DNA from: Buxus sempervirens | Taxonomy: Eukaryota; Streptophyta; Magnoliopsida; Buxales; Buxaceae | DNA: 64,000 nucleotides | Assembly: GCA_947561395.2 (NCBI GenBank) | Contig: OX387195.1 | Location: 24,443,126 to 24,507,125, forward strand | Direction of reading: 5' to 3' | In this document: piece by piece, positions 9,186 to 21,100 of the stretch | Numbering within the stretch: the stretch's first letter is position 1 | Layout: the number at the start of each line of letters is the position of its first letter | Made by a program: the position numbers and the translations under genes | The notes under the pieces: model-generated | The model's database searches: none | The model's input: only the letters and a program-made list of their open reading frames with translations | Told to the model about the DNA's origin: nothing

Positions 9186-12100
9186 ATGAAGCTGGCACTC
9201 AGATGCCAGAGGATTCTGATCCTCTCTTTGCTCTCTGTCTCTATGTTGGTTCCTATTTTCATAGTATCCAAAAGATTAAAAACTATCACGTCTTCTTCCG
9301 GTATGTTCTTTTCATATTTATTATTTGTTTTTATTTTTGATGATTACTTATGCCTTGTTTTTCTTAATTTAGATTGTTTTTAATCTGTCTTGTGTGTATT
9401 TTGATCTTTGGTGAATCTGTTATAGCTGCACAGAAGGAATTCATCGAGGATTTATCCGGAATTGTATGAATCTGTCTCATCTGCTCGTATTTTATTTTCC
9501 CTTAATTTAAGTTTTCTTAATCGCTCTCTCGTTTCTGGAGTAACTGAATATGGGTGGGCTTTGTCTATTGTCCCAGAGATACAAGGCTGATAGTTTAAAG
9601 CTTAACGTGATCCGGCAGGTATATTTGTTTCTTTGAATTTATTGTTTTTTTCTTTTTTTAAAATTTCTCAGGGTGTGGAATTGGGTATGTTTCTTAACTC
9701 AGGAAACGGAGGAAGACCTAAAAGAACCCGCGCTTCTTGTATACAGGGATGGGGATTTAAATTCTGTAGATAGAGAAAATTCATCTGACGATAATCTTAA
9801 CTACAAGGAAACCAGAAGTACGGGAGGCAGTGCCAGTTCGCTGACAAGAAATGGTTTGTGTTCTTTATTTATTTTATATTTTGGCTGACTCTTATTTGTG
9901 GGTGGATTGATTCTAATGCTTTTATAGTATTGCTATATGTTTCAGGAAATGATCGTGGAGGAAGGATTGAAAATCAGAAAACTCAACCGAAAAATGTTTC
10001 TTACTCTTTTGAAGGAAAGGTATGATCTTGATAATCCTATTATGCAATCATTAAATGTAAAATTGTCAATTTGACTCATTTGGAGGATGATATTTTGATT
10101 TCCATCACAGTGCATATTAGATTCACTACTATATTATTTCCAATCAAATCAGAGCTATTATCTTGAATTTGGCTTTGTATTTGTGGTCTCATTAGGATAG
10201 TTTTGAGTATTTGATGAATTTAGATTTAAAAGTATGAATGCACCTTTTGCACTTGGTTGAGGAGATACGGTCCTCTCTGTTGATTTTTTTTTTGTGCATA
10301 CTTATGTTAGTTATGTTTGGGTTATTTAAATAAGGACCATAACCTGTTCAAGATCTTGTTGAAGCAGGATCATAGTAAGGATGGATTGGTGATAGATCCA
10401 ACCTCTGACATTTTTGTGCACAGGTACTGTGTTTTGACATGAAACTGAATTCTCACTTTGGCTCACCCAAGGCTTTTATCATCATAGAAAGTGATGATCC
10501 ATGTGTGGGTTACTAAAATGATTAAAAAGTTTCCTTTTGTGGAGGTAATAAAATGCTAGCATTTAATTTTGGGGAACATTTGCTCCACATCATACTTATA
10601 AAATTTATTGGATGCTTGTGGTTGTTGGGGTCTTTTGCTGGGTTTATGTTTAACGAGTAGTTTGTAACAGGGTGTTATGGCGTTTTGTGCCTGACTATAT
10701 TACTCATCTCTCATGGGTTTTCTAGTTAGGTTATGTTGTTTTTCTGCATCTTTTTCATCATCCATAAAAAATAAAAATAAAAACATGTGAAATTGACTCA
10801 ACATGCTTGATATGTAATTTGTCGGGGATTAGAGCTAAGGCCTTTGTTTATAAGCATGGTGAGTGGGTTAGTAAAGGGTTTTTCATATGCATTTATCAAG
10901 ACTAATCTCTAATAAGATGATTACTGTTGGTTAATATATTGATTAAAGAATTCGAGAAGGTTATAATGGAGTGTTTTTGTGATTGACTTTGCAAAAGAGT
11001 TCGATATTTGTGTTGGAGTATCCTTGATTACCCAATAGTGGAGAGGTTTGAGACGGAGGAGGAGGTTTGAGACTGAGGAGTCAAAGCTGACTTCCATTCT
11101 CATATGTTTTTATTTTCTTTTAAATATTATAGCTTTAAAGGTCATTAATATGGTGACTTCTAATCCCTACATATAAAAAACGTTGGCACCTTTACCTTTT
11201 TTGTCCTATGAAATAAAGTACCACTCCACCAAAGGCCCCTTTTTTCCATGCCAGTATTCCCAAGATTGTTTAAATTGTGCTTATGATTCAGAATTTTCTA
11301 AGATATTTACTTGTGTTCATGTATCCTAGCTTGTGGCTCAAAAAGTTCCCTTCCTCATTTTTCAAAGTACAATGACTGTTTAACCATGTCTACACTTCAA
11401 GATTATTGCAAGTATTTCCATATGCTCAAAAACTTTCTAATCCAAAAACAAGTTTGGGTGGTCTGTATAGAAGTAGAATAGTTTAGGGTTCAGTGTTTGA
11501 TATCAGATAAGTTTAGGGTATATTAAGTATTAACAAATATTGTTTATTTGGATGATGGATAAAGAAACTATATATATATACACACACACACTGAAGAAGC
11601 AGCCTCAGGTTGAGCAGGAATAACTATGATTTAGCTGCCAATAAAGCAAAACTTGAATATTGTCACTCAAGGCTTTAATGTTGATTTTATTGGAAATATA
11701 ATTTTTAAGGCCTTTTTATGAATGTTATACAATGGGCTAAAGGTCGAATCCAAAAAGAATTCCAAGTATGAGGCCTCTAAGATACCCCGATGATCTTAAA
11801 TTGTTGGAACCATAAAAAGCACACATAAATTTTGAGTAAAAAGAAAGCCAAGCGCAATTCCCCACTTTCCCACAATTGTTAGAAGTATATCATCGTTATG
11901 TGGGGGAATTTGAGTTATATTTTCAGAAGAAATTTGCATCTTTAGAATGCTTATTAGGAAACAAAAATATTGGGGAAACTTTCATAAAAATGAAAAGATC
12001 CATGTGTGACATTTGGTGCTCCTGTAATAGGATCTCCTGTGGCACATGTTGCAAAAGTTTTGGAAATCTAAAAAAATTGTGTCAACCAATAGAAGAAAGA

Positions 12101-15100
12101 AAATCTATCATCTGATGCGATCTTGACTTAGATTCAAGGAGTTTTATAATGAAAGAAGAAAGTTCTAATACTAAGACTCCATGTATTTTTGTCTTAAAGC
12201 ACCAAAATTTTGAAATGAAGTTTGATATGCTTAGTCCTTTGGTTTGCTTGAACCTTGGATTGTTGTAAACATGCATCGGTTTTTTGGGTCCTCATTTAAT
12301 CTTTATATGAATAAGAAACTTTTTTTGGATAAGGCACTTTGCTATTGATTGATTGATCGATATTTCAGTATTGAATTATGGAATTACTACCAATTATTTA
12401 TTCTTAACATGTTGGGTGCATGAAAATAGTATCGTATTTTAAATTATTATTTTTAGCTAAAAAGCATCATATTTTAAATAATTTTTTTAGCTAAAATAAC
12501 TTTTATTAGGATAGTGTAAAAATGATTTAAGGATTGAGAGATAACAAAAATGTATCAAGAAAATTATTGATATGATTATGCACAAGTACGTGGGAGCACT
12601 AACTAATGCGGGATAGTTTATTATAATTTTGTTGTGTTTCTATCAGTAGTCACCTATTAGCCTATTTCTTTCCTTTCTTGTTTTTTGGTGCTGTGGTTAT
12701 GGATGAGAAGGTTTCCTTGTATGTTATATTTGCAGATGAATTTTTGTTGGGCCAAATTAGTGAGAGTTTGAACTATGGAGGGAAAACTAAGGTTTCAATA
12801 TTGAAGTGAATGTTGCATCTAGCATTACATTTAGATTGAGAGATAGATTGCTTAATTTCAGAGGCAATTCTACGATATTATATGTTCCTCATATTTCAGT
12901 CAAGCTAAAATGAAAATTCTATATAACAGCTACTAGACCTGCGGAACCAAGGGTTAGACATCAAAGAAGTGACATGTTCATAATATGATTTTAGCTAAGA
13001 TTAGGATGTTGAGATGGATGAGTGAAAATGCTAGGAAAGCTGAGGATAAATATAACAAATAGATTCTAAAGTAGCCCCTGTGTGAAATAAGAAAGGTTAT
13101 TTGAGATGGATTGGGCATGCCAAATGGATATTTAGGGAGGCACTTGTGAAATGTGCAGCAAAGCATACATAGGATAAGGGCTTGAGGGAGAAGAAGAAGA
13201 CCTGGTGGTTTCTGGTCAAAGATTATTTGAATGCATGTATTCTAACTACAAATAGTTTCTGATCTATTGGATTTCAGAAGAAGATATTGTTGAAGGCACG
13301 AACTATTTGTGATGAGGCACTTTGTTGAGGTTGATGGTGTTGTACAAGATTGGCATTTAACAGTGAATTTTTTCATGATGATTAAGAAAGTATTCTTGCT
13401 GAATAAATACTAATATACGTCAATTAAATTCTCATCACCTTATGACCTCTTCTTGTGTCCTTTTTAATAGTATAGCATCCATATGCACGCCTTCAAAGAA
13501 GATAAGAGGTTGGAAAATTTTTGAGAGAAATGCAGATATAAATACATGAGAATATAGTAGAACAATTTGCATCTGTGCTCATTGTAATGAACTCTTTCAG
13601 ATTCTCATTGGAATTTTGTTTATTTTGAATTATCCCTGTGCCAATGGTTTCCACTAGGCAGAGGAAACTGGGGAAGAGGAAAAGTTTGAGTGGATTGGAA
13701 GGGTTCTGTGGTATAGATGGTTATGTGATAAACCTCCGATGAAATTCACCTACGGCAGGCGAAAGAGAAACAAGAATGCTGAAGTGGACAGAGGAATAAG
13801 TGAAGGCCTAGGTGGCCCTGGGGTTAATTAGTTTAACATGGGGGGGGAAATACATTGTAAAAGGCCATTGGATGGGGGTTAGCTATAGGAGGAGCTGCCC
13901 ATTTAAATAAGGCGGGAGGAAAAGAAGGAAAGACAGCAAGTAAGAAATAGTCACAAGTGGAGAGGGGTGATCTCTCGAAAATCACCAACATTCTGTATTT
14001 TTTGTTCCTTATCTCCAAGAGTCCTTGGAGATTTCTTCCTTATTCGAATACTTGTAAAACCTTTCAAATATATCAATACAACTTCCATTCTTCTCTCTGA
14101 GTTCATTTTAATTAAGATTCATACAATCGATCAGGTTGAAATCAGTCTATTACAAAAGAATCTTAACAAATTGGTATCAAAGCATTTCGATTCTACCTGT
14201 GGAATGCCTGTTACACGAATGGAATCGCGCATGGATCAGATCGAGATGGATCTACAGCGGATGCCTGAGATGGAAGAGAAGATTGCCGATCTACAGAGCT
14301 CGCTCACTATCATCGCACAAAAAATGGAGGAGGGATTTCGATCGTTGATGAAGGCTAAAGCAATCGAAGGATGCAACTTAGGAGAAACCAGCCCAACTCG
14401 AGCGACGGAGGTAGCTGGATCTTCCGGCGAGTCACTGATGCCAAATCAAGGCGTCAATGGAGATCGAGTCGTCACGGCTGTGGGAGAATTCAGGCCACGC
14501 AAACTGGAACTTCCGATCTTCAATGGAGATGATCCAGATGCTTGGTTATTTAGGGCTGAGAGGTATTTCGTGATGAATGGCTTAACGGAGGCAGAGAAGA
14601 TTTCGGCTGCCGGCATTTGCTTCGAAGGTGTGGCACTGTCGTGGTTTCAGTGGGAAGAAGCGCGACGACCGTTGCTAACCTGGGAGGAACTCAGACATCA
14701 GATGATCCGGAGGTTTCGTGATGCTCAGATCGGAACCCTACATCAACGTTTCTTCTCCATTAAACAAACGAGCACAGTTGCAGAGTACCGAGAGAGGTAC
14801 GAGATCCTGTCGATAGGGTTGAAACATTTGGATGAGGACATGTTAGCCGCCGTCTTCACCAACGGATTGACAGAAGAGATTCAGGCAGAGCTATTGGTGT
14901 TGAATCCTTCTGGTCTTCAGGCGAGAATGGAAACCGCAAGGAGGATTGAAGAGCGCGACCTGCTTCTTCGTCGGGTGAAGGGGGAAGGTCGAGAGACCCG
15001 ACCCTATCGTGGACCCATGGGTCCACAATTTAAAAGTGAACAGAGAATGATCGGTTTGGTTGGTTCAAAACAGTCGACCGGGGTGGTTAAACCATTGCCA

Positions 15101-18100
15101 ACTCCTTATTCCACCTCTTCTTCGTCCTCTTCTTCCAACAGCAACACGGTCAAGAGGCTAACAGCAGCAGAAATTCAGTCGAAGAGAGAAAGAGGTCTCT
15201 GCTTCCGATGTGATGAAAAATTTCACATTGGTCACCGTTGCAAACAGCGTGAGTTACAGGTGATGGTTGTTGATGATGGACCAGAAACAGAAGAATATAG
15301 TGATGAAGAAGAAGATAGCTCACCTACACAGGGGAGTACCATGATTGAGAGAGCAGAACTGTCTCTGAATTCGGTGGTAGGATTATCCGATCCACGAACA
15401 ATGAAAATGAAAGGTGCAGTGAATGGGGCAGAAGTGGTGGTGTTGATCGATAGTGGGGCCTCCCATAATTTCATTTCGAAAGGAGTGGTGGAACAGTTGG
15501 GAATTCCAGTGACGGAGACAATGGGTTATGGGGTGATAATGGGAAATGGAGAACCAGTTCGAGGTCAAGGAATGTGCAAGGGAGTGCTATTATCGCTGCA
15601 AGGATTAACAGTGGTGGAAGATTATATACCACTCGACTTGGGCGGTTCAGACATCATACTGGGTGTCAAGTGGTTAGCTACTTTGGGCACAATTCAAGTA
15701 AATTGGCAGAGGATGCAAATGAAGATCAAGATGGGGAACTCAATGGTGTCACTTCAGGGAGACCCAAGCCTTTCTAAATCCTCCATATCCCTGAAATCCA
15801 TGATGAAAATCATGTGGAATGAGGGTCATGGGTTGTTGCTAGAGCTCAATAGGTTACAACCTACCGAAGTAGAATCTCAATCTTCCTTTTCTCCAGAAAT
15901 TTCAGAGACACTAACAGAGTTTGCTGATGTATTTGAGTGTCCAGCCACATTGCCACCCCAACGTTCCCAAGATCATTCAATTCCCTTGAAAGGGGGAACT
16001 GAGCCCATTTCAGTGAGACCATACCGATATCCTCATATACAGAAGAACGAAATAGAAAGATTGGTATCTGAAATGTTGAGTGCCGGCATCATTCAACCCA
16101 GTGGAAGTCCCTTCTCTAGCCCGGTGTTGTTGGTGAAGAAGAAAGATGGGAGTTGGCGCTTTTGTGTTGATTATCGTGCCCTTAACAAAGCAACGGTTCC
16201 CGATCGGTTTCCCATTCCGAACATTGATGAATTGCTTGATGAATTACAAGGAGCTAAGTTCTTTTCTAAGCTGGACCTCAAATCCGGATATCACCAGATC
16301 AGAATGTGTCCTTCAGATGTGTACAAGACGGCGTTCCGAACACATGAGGGCCACTACGAATTCTTGGTTATGCCCTTTGGGCTTACCAATGCACCAGCCA
16401 CCTTTCAAGCTCTAATGAATACAATATTCAAATGTCTACTCCGGAAATCTGTTTTGGTATTTTTCGATGACATATTGATATATAGTTCATCTCTGGCAGA
16501 GCATCTGAACCATCTACAGGAAGTGTTGTCCATTCTAAGGAGCAATCAGCTCTATGCTAATGCTAAGAAGTGCTGTTTTGGCCAAACCCAACTTGAATAT
16601 TTGGGTCACATCATCTCAGCGGAAGGAGTAGCAGCAGATCCGGGAAAGATAAGAGCCATGGAACAGTGGCCAATGCCGAAGAATATTAAGGAGCTTCGGG
16701 GATTTCTGGGTCTCACAGGTTACTACCGGCGATTCGTTAGAGATTATGGGAAGATAGTAGCACCCCTAACTCAGTTGTTGCGTAAGGATGCATTTGTATG
16801 GACAGAAACAACTACTAGCGCCATGAACCAACTCAAGCAAGCCATGCTACAACTACCGGTATTAGCTCTTCCGGATTTCAATGAAACATTTATAGTAGAA
16901 ACAGATGCATCAGGTGTGGGATTAGGAGCTGTTTTGTCCCAGCAAGGCCGGCCTATTGCCTTCTACAGCCACTCGTTGATGAATAGAGCCCGTCTTAAGT
17001 CAGTTTACGAACGAGAGTTGATGGCTATTGTGTTTGCAGTTCAAAAATGGCGTCACTATCTACTAGGGAGACATTTTGTGGTAAGAACGGACCAGAGTAG
17101 TCTCAAATACCTGCTGGAACAGAGGTTGGTCGCCGTGGAGCATCAGAAGTGGTTGGTTAAACTATTGGGTTATGATCTGGAAATTCAGTATAGACCGGGC
17201 AGAAGTAATAAAGTCGCGGATGCTCTATCCCGGGTACAATGGAATGCGGAAATGCAATCAATAACTCTTCCTACTCTCGTGGATTTTCAGTTGCTTACTC
17301 AACAGGTCAGAAAAGACGAGAAGTTACAAGCTATCATTTCAGAAATTACACGAGATCCTTCATCAAAGAAACAGTGGACGCTGGTTCAGGGTCAGTTGCG
17401 TTTCAAAAACCGTATCGTGTTACCCCGGAATTCCTCATTCATTCCCTCATTGTTGCAAGAGTTTCATAACAGCCCTGTTGGGGGACATTCCGGCTTCCTA
17501 AAAACCTACAAAAGGTTGGCTTCTGAAATTTTCTGGGAAGGAATGAAAAACGACATCAAAGCATTTGTAGAAGCTTGCTCTATTTGTCAACAAAATAAAC
17601 ATGAGGCTCTCTCCCCAGCTGGTCTTCTCCAACCACTACCGATTCCTCAAGCTATTTGGGAGGACATATCCATGGACTTCATTGAAGGGCTACCGAAATC
17701 TCAAGGGGTTGATTCTATTTTGGTTGTGGTGGACCGCCTCAGTAAATATAGCCATTTCATGGCACTCAAGCACCCATTTTCGGCAATTAAGGTAGCGGCT
17801 CTCTTTGTGCAACAGGTGGTGAGGCTCCATGGTTTTCCCCGTTCGATTGTTTCTGATAGGGACAGAATTTTTATGAGCCATTTCTGGTCGGAGCTATTTC
17901 GTTTACAGCAAACTTCACTTCGCAGGAGTACATCTTACCATCCTCAAACCGACGGACAGAGTGAGGTGGTTAATAGATGTTTGGAGACTTACCTTCGCTG
18001 TTTTGCAAGCTCACAACCAAGGACGTGGGCAGATTGGTTAGCTTGGGCTGAATATTGGTACAACACATCCTTCCATACCTCCACCAAATTTACCCCCTTC

Positions 18101-21100
18101 CGTATTGTGTATGGACGTGATCCGCCACCACTTGTGAGGTATGGACACTCTCGTGCTACAAACTATTCGGTGGAAGAACAACTTCAGCAGCGTGATCACA
18201 TGTTAGATGAATTAAAAGCTCATCTAGTGGCTGCCCAAGTTCGTATGAAGCAGGGTACCGATTTACACCGCAGAGATGTGACATTTCAGGTAGGAGACAT
18301 GGTCTACCTTAAACTACGACCGTATAGACAGCGCTCACTGGCAAGGCGCAGTAATGAGAAGCTTTCTCCACGCTTCTTTGGACCATTTATGGTCATCCAA
18401 CGCATTGGTCGAGTGGCTTACAAGCTGCAACTGCCGGTTTCAGCTTCCATTCATTCGGTGTTCCACGTATCACAGCTACGTAAGGCGATAGGAGCAACTA
18501 CACCTTGTCAACAGTTACCCAAAGGGTTACAAGATGACATGGAATGGAGAGTAGAACCGGAAAAACTGCTGGACATTCGTCCAGCAACAGGTAGGAAGCC
18601 TCCAAATTATGAAGTTTTAATACAGTGGAGAAATCTACCAGAGTTTGAGGCCTCGTGGGAGTTGTTTGACACTATGGTTCACATGTTTCCCGACTTTCAC
18701 CTTGAGGACAAGGTGCTTTCTTTGGCGGGAAGTATTGATAAACCTCCGATGAAATTCACCTACGGCAGGCGAAAGAGAAACAAGAATGCTGAAGTGGACA
18801 GAGGAATAAGTGAAGGCCTAGGTGGCCCTGGGGTTAATTAGTTTAACATGGGGGGGGAAATACATTGTAAAAGGCCATTGGATGGGGGTTAGCTATAGGA
18901 GGAGCTGCCCATTTAAATAAGGCGGGAGGAAAAGAAGGAAAGACAGCAAGTAAGAAATAGTCACAAGTGGAGAGGGGTGATCTCTCGAAAATCACCAACA
19001 TTCTGTATTTTTTGTTCCTTATCTCCAAGAGTCCTTGGAGATTTCTTCCTTATTCGAATACTTGTAAAACCTTTCAAATATATCAATACAACTTCCATTC
19101 TTCTCTCTGAGTTCATTTTAATTAAGATTCATACAATCGATCAGGTTGAAATCAGTCTATTACAAAAGAATCTTAACATTATGACAAAGGTGTAATGGCA
19201 CCTTATGCAGAAAATGTTGACTTGGTGTAGCAATATGTACCATTATGAGTAGTAGTGAAAAATAGTTATGATTTTGTCACTGACAGGGTTGCTGTGATAC
19301 TTTTTGACCTCTGTGGTATGTTGGGAATTTGGACAGATTGTTGCAACTGAAAGATCAACTCTATGAAAGTCAAAACGCCTGTTCCTTTTTGTAGGTAAGA
19401 AAGCAATGTCACTACTGTTACAATTTACTACTTACTGGAAAGGAGATGAAGCTGACTTCCTTTGTGAGTGGAAAGAGAAATTGTCTGCAAGCCATCATAA
19501 ACACCACAAAGTCATGAATATCTTGATTGAATGGGGCATTTGAGATCAATTGGATAAGATAAATTTGAACTTGCTGAGATATAACAAGAGGCAGTTAATA
19601 GATGTTACAACATCCATACTGATATTTGAAAGCTCTGGAGTCAGGGTGCGTCGACAAAGTCAAAAGTTCTTGTCAAATGGAAGGATAAAACTGTGGCTTC
19701 CAGTCCCGATGTCGTTACCAAGGTCTTGTAACAATTGTGGATGCCTATTTTCCAGTTGCTGAAGAGTATCCACCATCTAGCCAACCAAAGTGGTTGAAGT
19801 TACTCTTAACTGTAATATTAGTCATATTTTTTGTTTTGTGATTGTTGGTGAGAAGTTGACAGGTTGATTTTGTCCTACTTTTTCATTTGCCCATGCATGA
19901 ACTTTCCTAGATGGAAGTTAAGCTTGGTCTTTGGCCCAAACTGTAAACTGGCCCAAAAAATGAGCTCAACATGGTTGCGGGATTCCAACTTGTGGCTAGA
20001 GCATCCAAATTTAAGTTAACTCTGGTGTGTGTATTCATTTGAAGAAGACTCCTTGGATGAGGATTTCAGTGGTGAAATCTTCTTGTCATAAATCAGAAGT
20101 GTAATATATAATAATATGTGTGCGTGTGTGTGTATTGGCTGGATAGAGAAAATGACCATCCATTTGGTTGTTTCTGTGTTTATATACCATGAATTGATAA
20201 ATAATAATTTAAAAACTGAATTATCATGTAGAAATTTTAAAGGCTTTGCTAGAATGTGCCAGTAGCTTTTGTAGCGAGTCTTTGAAAATGAAAATGTCAT
20301 TTTTTTTGGTCAAGAAGGTGTGAAGTTCTTGTAATGCTTGCTGTCTTTATGATATTCTTTTATTTGGTTTTGGAAACAGGGTCAATCCAATCGAAAAGTG
20401 GTCAGACATGAGTCGAATTTGCGGTCCCAGTCTCACAGTGTAACAGATGAGAAGATAAGAGAAATGAAAGATCAAGTGATCCGAGCCAAGGCATACTTAA
20501 ATCATGCGCCACCAGGCAGCAATTCACACTTGGTAAAAGAGCTGAGACTGCGGATAAAAGAAGTTGAGCGGGCATTGGGTGAAGCTACGAGGGATTTGGA
20601 ATTACCAAGGAGGTAAAAAAATTCACTAGGTTTTTAGTTCTTTAATAGCTTGCAGTATGAAAATAATAGGGAAATCAACGTTGAGTGGAAAGAAGCCATG
20701 TATGAATGATTGGTAACATGTCAAATAATGATCTTTTGGAACAAAAAATTTAGCAAGAAGCAGAACAACTTATTAGCCAATAAGAATTAAATACAGCTAT
20801 TTATGATCTAATGACAAGTAATAAAAAATGCAGTGCTTCCCAGAGAATGCGATCCATGGAGGCTTCCTTGTCCAAAGCTGGTCGTACATATACTGACTGC
20901 TCTGCCACGGCTACAAAGCTTCGTGCTATGACATACAATGCTGAAGAACAAGTTCAGACACAGAAGAATCAAGCAGCATATCTTGTTCAGCTTGCTGCAC
21001 GGACTACTCCAAAAGGACTTCATTGTCTGTCCATGCAGCTTACTTCTGACTATTTTGCCCTGCAGCCTGAGGAACGGTTGTTCCCTAACCAACACAAGTT

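Larger units (their letters stand above)
13726..19178 (+). mobile_element. Complete Ty3 chromovirus (LTR retrotransposon), very young
   Basis: 443-bp direct repeats (13726-14168 and 18736-19178) start TGATAAACC and end TCTTAACA. They look identical at every position I compared. Five bases TTATG occur just before the first (13721-13725) and just after the second (19179-19183): a perfect target duplication. A primer-binding site, an open gag-pol with a chromodomain, and TG..CA ends are all present. Identical LTRs imply an insertion too recent to have gathered differences. It lies in sense orientation in GAUT intron 5. The fused Gag-Pol layout suggests a Reina- or Tekay-like chromovirus lineage, which I cannot settle by eye. 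Confidence 0.95.

Noticed and set aside
11876..12115. Cysteine-containing 79-codon frame in GAUT intron 5
   Set aside because: Intronic, no family resemblance, no conserved splice context.
13833..14018. Identical 61-codon minus-strand frames in both LTRs (also at 18843-19028)
   Set aside because: They are duplicated simply because the LTRs are identical; no known domain.
19311..19790. Possible second chromodomain-like phrase (VLVKWKDKTV) and a transposon relic after the 3' LTR
   Set aside because: Only one short phrase matches, without neighbouring integrase or RT blocks; intronic DNA is the safer call.
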